From Acorus gramineus (lineage: Eukaryota; Streptophyta; Magnoliopsida; Acorales; Acoraceae), in the NCBI GenBank assembly GCA_030737835.1, contig CM060856.1, positions 19,589,941-19,653,940 of the forward strand: 64,000 bases of DNA, written 5' to 3'. Made by a program: the position numbers and the translations under genes. Positions 34,934-47,700 of this stretch are shown here, one piece after another (within the stretch, counting starts at the first letter, position 1; each line of letters begins with the position of its first letter). The notes under the pieces are model-generated. The model ran no database searches and was not told where the DNA came from. It saw only the letters and a list, made by a program, of their open reading frames with translations.

Positions 34934-37900
34934 TGTTATATATGTGTCACTTTTAGCCTGCTGGTAACCGTTAGAGCGTTCTGGCAGTTTTTCGTTTTTT
35001 TTCGGTTTTTCGATCGGTACCGCTAATTTTTGGACTGTTAGCTATCGTCCTGAGCTAGAGGACTCCGATTGAAAATCTAACTGCATATTTGGTGTCCTGG
35101 TGCCATTTTAAGCCTCTCACGAAAATTTCGTCGAATTCCGGTAACGTTTCTGAAATTTCGCAGTTCCGGGGCGTATCCGGGTTTTTAAGTCGCACACTAT
35201 ATAAGAGTGGGATCTAATTTTCCGAGTTACTGTTCATCGTCCCTACCAAATCCCTCTCTCTCCTCCCTCTCTCTTTTTCTTCCATTAGAGGCCCTTAGAC
35301 CCCTCAAACCTAAAAACCTAAAGCACGAGAAGTGTAGATCGGGTCCCGATCTACACTCCGGTGTTTTCAAATCCCTTTTCCGACGAGTCTAGCCACTCCG
35401 ACCTCCTCTCTTTCTCCTCTGTTTTGGCCCGGTTCGAAGGCCGTGGTAGATCGGGGCGTAAGAGGGCCTTTGGGAAGGGTTTCGGTGCACGGAGAGCGTC
35501 CGGACTTCCCTTCCTCCCCTTGGTAAGCCCTATTTCCCCTCTTTTCTTGTCTAGATGGATGTTAGGAGGTGGATTTTGGGGTTGGGTGGAGGTCGGCGGC
35601 TGTGGGTGGCCGTCGGAGGGCTGTGGAGGTGGTCGGAGGTCGGTGGGTGGTGGTAGAGGTGGTCTCGGGCAGAAGGGGGTTCTGCCTCGGGCAGCAGGCA
35701 GCATCGGCAGCAGCACAGCAGCGCAGCAGGCTGGACGCGCGCGGGCGTGCGCGCGTGCGTGCGCGCGGGCGTGCGCGCGGGCGTGCAGGGCGCGTGCTGG
35801 TCGTGCTGGGCGGCTGGTGCTGGGCGGGCTGGTGCGCGAGGTGCTGGTCGTGCTGTCGTGCTGGGCGGCTGGTGCTGGGCGGGCTGGTGCGCGAGGTGCT
35901 GGTCGTGCTGGGCGGCTGGTGCTGGGCGGGCTGGTGCGCGAGGTGCTGGTCGTGCTAGGCGGCTGGTGCTGGGCGGGCTGGTGCGCGAGGAGCTGGTCGC
36001 GCGGGTGCTAGGCGTGCGAGCAGGGGTGGTGCGTGCGCGAGGTGGTGGCCGAGTGCAGGGTGCGCGCGGAGGGCGCGGCGAGGCCGTGGTGGTGCGCGCG
36101 GGGCGCGGTGAGGCGGCGGTGGTGCGCGCGAGGCGCGGCGAGGTGGCGGAGGTGCGCGCGGGGTGCGCGCGAGGCGAGGCACTGCGCGCGGGGGCGCGCA
36201 GGGTGCTCGCGGGCCGGCGCGAGGCGTGCGGGGTGCGTGGGCTGAGGCGCGGCGGTGCGCCCGGGCGGTCGGGTGGCCGTGCGGGTGGGTTGCCGGCCGT
36301 GTGGGTGGTTGTCGGGGGTGTTGGGAGTTTAGTTGTGGGTTTATGTATGTTCTTGTGTATTTTGTGGTATTTATGGATTTTAACTCACCATATTGAATGT
36401 CTGTCTTGCAGATCTAGACGGACGGTCGCGCGACGACCCAGATACTGGTGAGTGGGGCAATCCAACCCAGTAGAGAGGCGTTATACGCACTTGGGCGTAT
36501 ATCGACCTCTCCTGGGGCACCATGGATGAATATTAACCTGCAGTAATATGTAATCCATGCTTGCATGATTTAAAATGTAGAATGCATGCCACCCTAGGCT
36601 TTTATGTTAGGGACTTGCACCCTTAGGATAGGTGTAAGAGCCATGCACCATGCCCCCTGTTTCATGATAGGAAACCTCGGCCTATGCATGCGTCCTACTA
36701 GTTTATTTATTAAATTAAATGCTAGTATATGTAAATTGCATGCTTTAGATAATATTATCGGGAGGAGCCTTGCGAGGTCAACATTGAGACCCGTGTTAGG
36801 GTACTCCGTGTTCCTTGTTTGGTTGTCGGGATGTCCTGTATCGGGACCTCATGCTGCCCTCCCAAGGTTTCTAGTCCCAATAATATTATATGTAATGTTG
36901 TATGATTGGTATGATTATTAGCATGTTAGTGAGTATTATAGGGGAGGGGCCTTGCGAGGACAGCGGTGAGACCCGGGTTAGGGTACTCCGTGTTCCTTGT
37001 TTGGTTGTCGGGGTATCCTATATCGGGAACTCACGCCGCCCTCCCGAGTTTCTTTCCCCCAATGATATTCCAACCTTGCTTTTATTGTACATGTTCCCCG
37101 CATCTTGGTTATGCGCCCTGGAGGAACTCTGAAGAGTTCATGACATTTGAGTTGTAGAGATGTGTAGTCGGCGGATCCGAGTGGATCATATGCGTATGGA
37201 TGGGCTGTTCTGTCCCCCTCGTTGGATCCGGTAGAGGCTGCCCCCAGCGTTAGAAAGGCCGCCCTTCGGAGGACCCACATCAGTAGGCGCCTCCCGATAT
37301 TTGTGACGGACTGTGCTGAAGTTGTGGGTGGAGACCAAGTGGCCTACGGAGTGGAGGAGAGACTACCGGTGGACTAAGGGTGACCAACAGCCTAGTCAGT
37401 CCCAAAATCCTATGTCACCCGTTGAGGGTGAGGGTGAGGGTGTAGTGGGTTGGCGATGAGCGACCCGCTGGTTTTGTTTATGGATGATTGTAAGTCCCAA
37501 TATCCTGAGTCCCTTGTTGAGGGGTAAGGGTGAGGGTATGATCTGGGTTATGGAAATTGTGGATTAGAACGGATTAATGTTTATGTTGTTCCTGCCCTAT
37601 GGTGGCGGGACAAATAGCTGGATTAATATGTTGTGGTCAATATTGTCTGTGATGCATGGGTTGTGCCGTTCACTGAGCGTGTGGCTCACCCCTCGCATAT
37701 GTTTTTCCCCAGTTGCCACTGAGCCTGAGCTGGAGCCGGAGCAGCAGTTGGAGCTTTCCATGGGATTTCCTTCAGTAGCGGAGCAGCGCCACGTTCCGCG
37801 AGTGCCAGAGGTTATCAGCATCCCTTCTTGACTGTATGTATTTGATTTCGGTGCTTGACACGTGTTTGTATATGTTCAGTTGTATTGGTGTATATTGGCT

Positions 37901-38116
37901 CTCACAGGACAGATGATTGAGTATCGAGTCTGTAGTATGATTATTTACAGATTCAGTCTTTTGCTTCCGCATTTGGTGTATATATCATGTCAGCCCTTTG
38001 TTGTCTGTGTGTCATTCTGGTTGTTTGTGTATGATATATTGTTGACCTCCTGTGTAGATTCTGATATTATATATACACTTGCCGCGTCCCGGGGTTGGCC
38101 GCCCTGGGGCGTGACA
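34934..38116 (+). repeat. 3' LTR of the long-LTR gypsy element
   Basis: 3183 bp, 177 bp longer than the 5' LTR because of additional GC-rich tandem repeats. TATA box at 35197-35205, candidate mini-exon at 36412-36447, duplicated module at 36766-36880 and 36949-37056. Confidence 0.93.
35794..35989 (+). repeat. Four 47 bp tandem repeats in 3' LTR
   Basis: Same unit as 29970-30063 but four copies; the second carries 8 additional bases (a tgctgtcg-type slip). Confidence 0.92.
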
Positions 38117-38683
38117 AGAATCCCCGAAAAACCCCCACACACGCCAAAACCCGGGAGCAGAAAAGCGACTGGAAACTAATACTGACAACTAGGTGATCAC
38201 GGTGGGACATCCCTCATGAAAAACGACAAAAGGTAATCCTTTTTTTGCCTACTCCAAAAACCTTGACAAAAGTTCCACACCCCCCCCCCCTTTCGAAAAC
38301 CAAAATTTTCCACCCTCCAAAAATCAGACTTTCCACTACTTTGCATCACATCACTCTTTATTGCTTTAAGTCACACACAGCTATGCACCCTTCACTGCTT
38401 TTATCACACCCTTTACTACTTTCAGTTGCACATAGCTGCGCATCCTTTACTACTTTCATCATACTCTTTACTGCTTTAAGTCGCACACAAATATGCACCC
38501 TTTACCGCTTTCATTACACTCTTTACTGCTTTAAGCTGCACACAACAGCACATCCTTTTATTGCTTTAATCACACTCTTTACTGCTATAATGTCGCACAC
38601 AGCTGAGCACCCTTTACTACTTTATCACACCCTTTACTGCTTTAAACTTGCATTCATTCACAACCCCGAGCTGTTCCACGCCA
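38117..38683 (+). other. Leader of Tat/Ogre-type copy 2 with minisatellite
   Basis: The sequence between primer region and gag start. 38350-38645 consists of about five to six degenerate units of ~56 bp, each with 'ctctttactgctttaag' and 'gcacacagctatgcaccc'-like parts. No coding role is seen. Confidence 0.7.
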
Positions 38684-39624
38684 TGGAAAGCTACACCCAA
38701 GAAGACACAGTAGAGGAGGAAGTCATGTCACGCCCTAGGGCGGCAGTCCCTAAGACGTGGCAATATATACAATATAAGTTATCGATACCTGAGGTCAACA
38801 AAAGACTCCAACAACAACATACAAGGTGGCAAGGCAAAGATAAAAGATAGCTAACTGAAAAGCAAAAGCTTAAAAATATCAATAAATCTGTAAACCAAAA
38901 CATTATTACAGACTCGAATATACAATCATCGTCCTGTGAGGGCCAAGTCTAGTCCAATCAAATACATCCTGTGCAACACGCACGATTAACAAATACATGA
39001 CTCTAGGAAGAAACAGTATGCGAGGGGTGAGATACGAGCTCAGTGAGTGGCAAGAAGCAAAGCACCAATACAACAATTGAATGACAGGACAATTTCCTTT
39101 CAAGGAAAACATGGGTGAAAACCCAACAGATAACAAGGTCACGCGGCGGCGCGACCAACCTCACCCTCGTTCCCGAGGCAAACTCAAAGGACACTCAGGG
39201 AGAAACAAGCTATTAACCATAACACATGGTGTTACTGGATAATAGTTTACAACGAGTCTAACAAATACGAGATAGAGAGACACTACGATACCTCAAGCGT
39301 TAGACTTAACATAGTACAACAAGTCCTTCCGCTATGAGCTAGAGATACACTACGATATCTCAAGCGTTAGGCGTAACATACCCAGAGTATACTCGATGGG
39401 TATAAGAGTCACATGACCACATGACTCCTATCTCATCCTTCACCCTAGCCCTCGGAGGGGTGACCCTTGGGACTTTTGGGATAAAACCTTTTGCTCTACA
39501 CCCTTCGTCATCCGGTAGCCCTCTCCCGGGTAGCCTCTACCTGGTATACTCCCATGATCAGTACATCTGCCAAACGCATCGGTAGTACCTACAGGTGGGA
39601 GCCCTCTGTCAGGACAGCTTCAAC

Positions 39625-41072
39625 GCCAAGCAGCTTTGATTGATTATTAAAGTTGTTATTAATTGCGGCAAGTGCACAGATCATTACAGAAGTATAGATC
39701 TAGCAAATACGGGTCGATCCCACAGAGAATTGTTCAAATTAAATTATTAATTGATTTAACTAATCGAATTAGACAGAAAGATTGATGAAGGTTTATTTTT
39801 TTTATTTTTTAAAAAAATGAATATTAATATAAAAAGATAACTAGGGTTTTAGAATCCACCATGCAATACCAATTTAGGGGTTATATTCAAATGTGAAACT
39901 CCACCATATAACTCAATCAATATTGACGTTAGTCAAATACCAATCGGAAATTAAATATTTAAAATCATATTAATTATTTCATAAAATGATCTATCTCCCT
40001 TCCCTTTATAAAATCTACCAACTCAATATTCAACTTGTTAAGAAGAGCATAAAATATCAGAGAACCTAATCAAAGCATATTTTATCAAATCAAATACAAG
40101 AGATTTTTGAAGAAGGTAATAAGAAATTCACATGAAAGGTTTCAAAAGAGAATTGAAGAGATTGATATTCAATAAAGCAAACAATATGGAGAATTCAGAT
40201 CTAAATATATAAAACTAAACTAGCATTGCATGGTTTCATCTTCAACCCTAATTGAAGATTTAGCTACTAGAAAACATGATCAAACTAAAAAATAAAAAAA
40301 TAAAAGACATCATATTATTGAAAAATTCTTGAAAATAAAAATACTAAAGTAATATTAAAATTCAGATCTAAATATATACAAACATCCTAAGAGAAGAAAA
40401 TAAAAACAAAAACAAAGCAAAACTCTTGAATCTTTCTTCTCCTTTGGTTGTCCTTTTCCTCCTTCTTTTCATTCCTTTTTTCTTGGCTTCATATGTGTTC
40501 CTTTTATAGCCTCCAACCTTGAATCTTGACCATTGATTTGCAATGAATTGGATGGTTAAGATTGACCATCAACCTTCCTCATATGAATATTTGACAATTT
40601 TAGCAGGTAAAATCTTTCATTCCCGTCATTAATTTTCTGCAGAATCTTCGGATGAATTTTTGACCCCTAATAAGGTGGAATTGCAAAATATTCATGAAAC
40701 ATTGATTTGTAGATCTTGAAAATATCTTTTCAACGCCATATTTTGGGCCAAAATACTATACTTGAGGCAAAAGTTATGGTCAAAATAATGGGATGGTTTT
40801 AACATTGATTTGAAGAATATTTGATTGGATTTTGATTTTTGATTCTCTCTTCACCAAATCTTTATCTAGCATAATTTTGGATCTTCAAGAATCCTCTTGA
40901 TTCTCCTTCATATCTTTAAATGCTTTATAGAATATTTTGCATTGATAATCATCATTTATCTCAATTACCTGCAATAACAAATAAATTCTGAATATTAGTC
41001 ATTATTACACATAAAATTAGGAAATAGAAAACTAAATTAAGGGGATTAAATGTGCAAATAATATGCTTATCA
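39625..41072. mobile_element. 1.45 kb AT-rich insertion with 9 bp target duplication
   Basis: AGCTTCAAC stands on both sides (39616-39624 and 41073-41081). A 9 bp duplication suggests a Mutator-like element, yet no clear TIRs are visible, as in non-TIR MULEs. There is no transposase frame. It contains a sequence 'gcggcaagtgcacagatc' near its left end. Confidence 0.7.
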
Positions 41073-41174
41073 AGCTTCAACACGGATCCGATGAAGTAGA
41101 TAACAACTCCACTCTCATAATATCATCCAGTAGCCCTCTCCCGCGTAGCCTCTACCTGTCGGCCTTCCACGATC

Positions 41175-44100
41175 TGTTGTGCCTGTGTCATTTGGAGCGC
41201 TCTGTTTGAAAATTTGGGTACATAATTTTTTCCTCGAAGTTATGTATTTCCAATTTGGTATTTGGATTTGATTTTGTTAAAATCCAAGATGAAGAGGTTT
41301 AAATATGAGTTTACTATGAGATATCCAATTTTGAGTTAGCTTCTGTTCAGAAGTGGAATTAGGTCAACTGGACTTTCGTAGTAAAAGTTATGGGTATTTT
41401 TCCAAGTATACCCCGGGGATAGAAATTCTGGCAGCAGCCCTGTTCTATGTTTAGCTCTAATTTCGGATTAGCTAGAGGGATTATTTGATCTTGGCATAAA
41501 CATGAAAGTTGTAGATAATCCTCTTGGCTTTCCAACGGACTTGGAATTGTGCAATTCGGAGCTATATCGAGGAAGTTATGGCTGTTCCAGTGAAGCATGC
41601 GCAGAATTTCTAGTCAAAGGGCGACTAGGTCTTTTCATCCCCTCTTAAGATATTTGTTGCATAAATATCTCTCTCTCTCTCTCTCCCTCCCATAACCCCC
41701 ACGTCAACCTTCAGCTTCTTGTCTCTGTTCTCTCATTCAAGCCCCCATGTGTTTGTTAAATTTCCCCTGTGAGAAGTGAAGGAGAAGGTGAAGAAGCTTT
41801 GGCTAGGTTTTGTGTGGTGTTGTTGATCCTCCCCTCTCAAGCTCTCATATCTTGTTCCCCCCCCCCCCTGATTTTCGCAGCCAAGGAGGAGGCTGAGGAG
41901 GGCTGAGGGTGGTGGTGTTGGTGGTGGCGGTTGAGGTGGTCGCGGGTGCGTCGAGGGCCCCCGAACCTCCCCCTTTCGTTCCCCCTCCAAGGTGAGCTCC
42001 TCCCCTTCTTTTCTTGGTTTTCATGGCTTAAGGGGATGTTAGGGAGGTCATGCATGCTAGGTAGATGGGTTAGGGTGTGTGTGAGGGGTTGGGGAGGGTT
42101 AAAATGAGGTTGGGATGGGCTGGGCACGCGCTGGGCGCAGTCTGCGCGCGTGCGCGCGCAGGCGGGCGCTGGCAGGCGCTGGCGGGCGCGCAGATGCGCG
42201 CGGGCGCGCGAGTGTGCGGGTGCGCGCAGAGTAGGCGCGCTGGTGCTGGTGCGAGCAGGGGTGCGCACGGGAGTGCGCGCGGAGCAGTGCGCCTGGGCAT
42301 GCGCCTGGGCGCGGGGCTGGGGACCAGTGCGCGCGCGCGTGCGCGTGCGTGTGGCAGCGCGTCTGGGCACGCAGGCAGGAGCGCGGCAGTGCGCCGAGGG
42401 TGCTGGCGTGCGTGCATGCGTGCGCATGTGTGCGTGCGCGTGCGGGGGGCCATGCGTGTGGCTGCCCGAGGGTTCGGGTAGGTGTCGGGGCACTCGGACT
42501 CGCGTGCGTACGTGCGTGCTCGCATGCGTGCGAGCCCGTATGCATGCTTGTCCGAGTATTGGGTATTTCTAATGTATTTCTATGTGTAAATTGTGTTGTT
42601 TCTCACCAGTTGGATGCCCCTACCTTGCAGATCTCGTCGGATGGGATGCGCGAGGTCCCGGGTCGTAAGGTGAGTGGTTTGATGCCAATCCCCCCCCCCC
42701 CTCTCTAGGGATGCGCTCGACCCGCATAGACGCGCGTCGCGCATCGATGGGGCCCCCTAGCTATAACATGTAAATAATATGCATGCACGATAAATATGAT
42801 ATATCCATGCCACCTTAGACTTTGTATGCTAGGGATATGCACCCTTATATCATGTATAGCGGCCTATGCATGTTTAGTCACCATGTTCCTTGATAGGAAA
42901 GCCCCGAACTATGCATGTTCCCATTTAGTTTAATTTATTTAAATCAAGATGGGATTATGTGATTATATTGTTGTAAGCATGCCTTAGAGAATATTATAAC
43001 CTTGTGGTTATAATATATGTTTCCCCGCATCTTAGTTATGCGCCCTGGAGGAATTCTTGAGAATTCATGACATTAGTAGTGTTAGAAATCGTTGTCGACG
43101 GATCCAACAGGATCGTACGCGCGTGAGTAGGCTGTCTTCTCCTTTTGGTTGGATCCGATGTAGGAACTCCCCGGCGATAGCTGACCTGACAGAGGGCTCC
43201 CGTCCGTAGGTACCTCCGATGTGTCGGACAGTACTGGTAGTTGGAGTGGACTAGGTCGAGGCTACGAGGGTGGGAGAGGCTACCCGGTGGGGCCAAGGGT
43301 GGAAAGCGGTCTAGTCTGTCCCAAAAGACCCATGTCACCTCGGAAAGGGTGAGGGTGAGGGTGGGGTGGGTCGGCGATGTTACGACCCACTAGCTTGTGT
43401 AGTTACTCCCGTTTAGGGACTATGACTACTTTGAGGTTAATATGAGTGTGTTGGTTGTTGTTATGCATGTGTGTGATATCTCGATAAGCGAGTATCGAGA
43501 GTGGTTGTTTTCCTTTGGGTTTCGCTTTGCGAACATGGGATCGTTCTCCCCTTCGTTGGATCCGATGTAGGAACTCCCCGGCATTGGCTATACCTGTCAG
43601 AGGACTAGGCGGAGGCCACGAGGGTGGGAGAGGCTACCGGGTGGACCAGGGGTGGAGAGCGGTGTGTTGAGGAGATTGGGTTGTAGAGGCTACCCGGGAG
43701 AGGGTTAATGAATGATGTCGCGAGCGTGGAATCGTTCTCCCCTTCGTTGGATCCGATGTAGGAACTCCCCAGCGTTGGCTATACCTGTCAGAGGACTAGG
43801 CGGAGGCCACGAGGGTGGGAGAGGCTACCGGTGGACCAGGGGTGTAGAGCAGTCTAAGTCTCTTCCCAAAGTCCCAAGATGTCTCCTTTCAAGAGTGAGG
43901 GTAAGGATGAGGTGAAGATAATCACGTCGCTTCGTGACCCATTCGTTGTTCGACCGTTCCCATAGTTGTTGGGTCCGGTCTCGTGATCGATGTTGAAGGA
44001 CATCGATGGGCGATTATCTAGATGTAGATGATCCAGTAGTATTGGGTAGACCAGTAAATCCGGGTCTCTTCGACCGACGGTATGGTCTCTAGACCAGTAA

Positions 44101-44719
44101 ACCCGGGTCTCTTCGACCGACGGTATGGTCTCTCCCCATAAGTCCCAAAAGACTCCCTCCGGGAGTGAGGGTGGGGGTGAGGTTGGTCGCGCCGCCGCGT
44201 GACCCTGTTATCCATTGGGTTTCTACCCATGTTTTTCCTTGAAAAAGGGAATTGATTATGTATTGAACTGTAGAATGGTGATTGGTTTCCAGCCACTCAC
44301 TGAGCTTGTAGCTCACCCCTCGCATACTGTTTCTTTTCAGGGGCAGTGTTGGGCGTGGAGCTAGAGCTTTCCTGTGGCGTGGTCTTATGGGCGTGGAGCG
44401 TTCTGCCGGCGGGTGGCGAGTGCGAGGCTGTCAGCATTCCTAGAGTCATTTTATGCTTTGTAAACCGTGCATGTGGCACAGGTTGTATTTTCTTTGGTCT
44501 AGACTTGGCTTTCACAGGACATTGATTGTATATTCGGGTCTGTAATAATGTTTTTGATTTACAGACATTGTTATATATTATGCTTCCGCTTTTCAGTCAG
44601 TTATCATTATCTTGCTTTGCCGCCTTGTGTATTGTTGTTGGTGTCCTTATTGACCTCAGGTATTGATAGCTGATATTATTATTATTTTGCCACGTCTCGG
44701 GGACGCTTGGGGCGTGACA
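41175..44719 (+). mobile_element. Solo LTR on the + strand inside the - strand solo LTR
   Basis: TGTTGTGCCTGTGTCATTTG to GTGACA, 3545 bp, flanked by CGATC on both sides (41170-41174 and 44720-44724). It belongs to the same family as the host LTR. It has a GC-rich zone of alternating gcgcgtgc words (42120-42540), a candidate splice donor at 41992, a mini-exon at 42631-42669 and an acceptor at 44340. No internal retrotransposon sequence is present. Confidence 0.9.
42127..42540 (+). repeat. GC-rich alternating purine/pyrimidine zone in solo LTR
   Basis: Long runs of gcgcgc, gtgcgtgc and cgcgcgtgcgc. Open frames in several phases here are compositional by-products and are not called genes. Confidence 0.8.
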
Positions 44720-47700
44720 CGATCGGTACATCCGCTAGATGTGTACCACGATATGCATCGGTAGCACCTACAAGAGGTGGCACCATATAGGACAGCTGAC
44801 TCCGGTAGCTTCGACGCACAACGATGTCGGGAGGAAGCACCCAACGTTCGCAAAGAGAACCCTATGGGAAAGTCAACTACTCTCGATAATCACATACTGA
44901 TGATATCGAATACTCTTGAACTCCCACACGGATGCATCGCTTGGACGCGAGGAGTTACCTTTGCTCTTGCCTAGAAATAAGCCAAAGGCACATAACCCAA
45001 CAAGCGGTTCATGCACGCGCCTAGCACAGGTAGGCCTAGCTTAATGCCATAACCACCGGTTTAACAAAACCGATACAACAATGAATTCTCCTGAATTCCA
45101 TTTGAGTGCATCACACGGATGCAAGGGTGGTTACATCGCTTGCGCTCTAACTAATAAGGTACAACCCGATTAAGGGTCATACCCACACCTAGGACAAGTG
45201 GGCACAATTAGTCTAACATGCGCATAATTATAATAGGAGAATTTCTATCGCAAGTAGGCTACATGATCCACATGCACAATAACAAATGATTAACTATAGG
45301 GGTTCTCCCTAACATGAATATATGGCATAAACAACACATCATGATACACGCATACAAGGTATGGCCTAATTAAACATGCATACAAGGTCATTAATCATAC
45401 AAGCATACAAAGCATACCCTAACATGCGTTGGATATCACCAACTTAAAAGGGAAGGGTCAAGTGCGATCTCACGCATTAACAGGCGCATGCTAATAATCT
45501 CAAGCAAACTTGAGTCAAGTAGGAACCGCATCTACTTACTCAGTTCGCGCAAAGAGGGAGGGCGAGTGAGGGAGAAAGCCTCATCATCTCAGGAAACTGG
45601 TCATAGCCTTGCCCCAACAATATGGGCGCAACAACTATACCACGCCCTCATGTCTTAGGATAAGGGGATATTAGACATGTACCCAATATTAACCCAGGCT
45701 TAATCATGCTTGATATTCTAATATAGGATAGTATTACAAACAAAGACTACCTAAGTCATGCCATATTCTATATATCCATATAAACACACATACTCATACA
45801 AGAAGGGCGTAGGCAAACATAATCATTCATACATGAATACAATACATAGGCAAGTACATGGTAGAATAGGGTGTTCTACGCAATATACGAGCTATACAGA
45901 CCTAGCATGTAATATCTAACAAAATACGGGTGCCAAGATGCCCCATAGAAGCGCGATGCACGACTACGTGCATCAAGCGCTTCCGAAGGGTTGTATCGAA
46001 CCACTCACCGCAACCCGGGACCTCGCGCATCCCATCCGACGAGATCTGCAAGACACAACCAATGATCCACAATTAAAATATGGAACCTCCTATAACACAT
46101 ATAAGCCTACTTCATGAAGGCCCTAACCCCTGATACTTCCATAATATCACCCAAGACACATGCAAACAACTCCTTGACACTCAACCAAGCAAAACTGCCA
46201 AACCTGCTGCAACCAGCCCTACTAATTGGTCTCCACAGCACCCAATACACTTTCAAAAATTATGAAATAAATCATGCACATTCTCTGATATGCTGGGATC
46301 ATAATCCATGAAGACATTAGAACCTACTTTGGTCTCTACAAGCCCGAAACAAATTATTTTCAGAAGCAGGTCAATTCCTACGTGAATCTGGACAAGCCAT
46401 GCAAAACTTGTTCTAACTTACACCACTGATATCATAATGACCCCAAATTTCATATATAACAACTAGACACATATATGATCATATCATATGAAGACATAAT
46501 CCTAAAAATGTGCCTCTAAATACTAGATTCACTGAGATCTTTAAAATGCAGAGTGCTGCCTTACAAAAACAGGGGGAGGGAAATGGGGAGATGCGGGGTT
46601 CTCGACACACCCACGACCACCTCAACCACCACCACCACTACCACCACCTCATCAGCATCTCCTCAAGCCCTTCATGGCAGAAAACAGGGGTGCAAAAGGG
46701 CATGAGAAGGGGATAGAGAGAAGAGAAACAACAACAACAACAACAACACTTTCTCACCCTTTCTCACTCTTTCTTGTGCTTCTTCATCCTTTCCTCCATT
46801 AACATCACACACACACAAAAAAATCAGAGAGGGAGAGGGAGATGAGAGTGAGAGATTTCCACAAAAAAGGGGGCTTTAAATGGAAATAAAGTGAGTTGGT
46901 GGGGGGGGGGGACAATACCAAATCGTCCCTGACCAGAAATTCTGAACGGGCTTCACTTGAACAGCCATAACTTCCACGATATAGCTCCGAATTGCACAAT
47001 TCAAGATCCTTTGGAAAGCCAAGAAGATTATCTACAACTTTCATGTTTATGCCAAGATCAAATAATCCCTCTAGCTATTCCGAAATGAGAGCTAAACATT
47101 GAACAGGGCTGCTGCCAGAATTTTCTCATCCCCGGGGTATACTTGGAAAAATACCCATAACTTTTACTACATGAATCCAGTTGATCTAATTCTACTTTTG
47201 TATGAAAGCTAACTCAAAACTGAGCATCTCATGATAAAATCATATTTAAACCTCTTCATCTTGGATTTTAACAAAATTAAATCCAAATACCAAATCGAAA
47301 ATGCATAACTTCTAGGAGAAAAATTATGTAGCCAAATTTTCAATCAGAGCACTCCAACTCCTGTAGGTGGCTAAAACCCAAAATTTTAGCGACTCCGATC
47401 AAAGAAAATAAGGCTCCAAATGACACAGGCATAACATTTTCGGATGGAGAGAGAGGGGGGGTGCAAAGGGGGTTTTCACACTCCCAAATAGTGATTAGGG
47501 GTCATTTTAAGGGGGGCAAAGGAGTGGTAAGGTTAGGGTTAGGCTCACCCTCTCACACCCACTTTTTTCACCTTTATTGGGAAGTGCGAAGCGAAATGCC
47601 ACATCACTCGAAATATCTCATCCACTGAAACGTAGATACGACCAAACCCGAATGCAATTCGGAACTGCATAATTTCTGAAACGTTATCAGAATTCGTTGA

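Larger units (their letters stand above)
29112..38116 (+). mobile_element. Ty3/gypsy element with 3 kb LTRs, non-autonomous
   Basis: Two LTRs (29112-32117 and 34934-38116) flank a 2.8 kb interior. AGAAT stands on both sides (29107-29111 and 38117-38121), an exact 5 bp target duplication. The interior has a tRNA-Met type primer site, an intact gag frame and a polypurine tract, but only a fragment of pol. The LTRs are nearly identical outside tandem repeats, so the insertion is young. The pol fragment resembles chromovirus (Tekay/Del-like) elements. It landed only 9 bp behind the end of the Tat/Ogre-type 5' LTR. Confidence 0.92.

Noticed and set aside
42070-42572. Overlapping open frames on both strands in the solo LTR
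   Set aside because: Same compositional effect; no domain, no conserved start.
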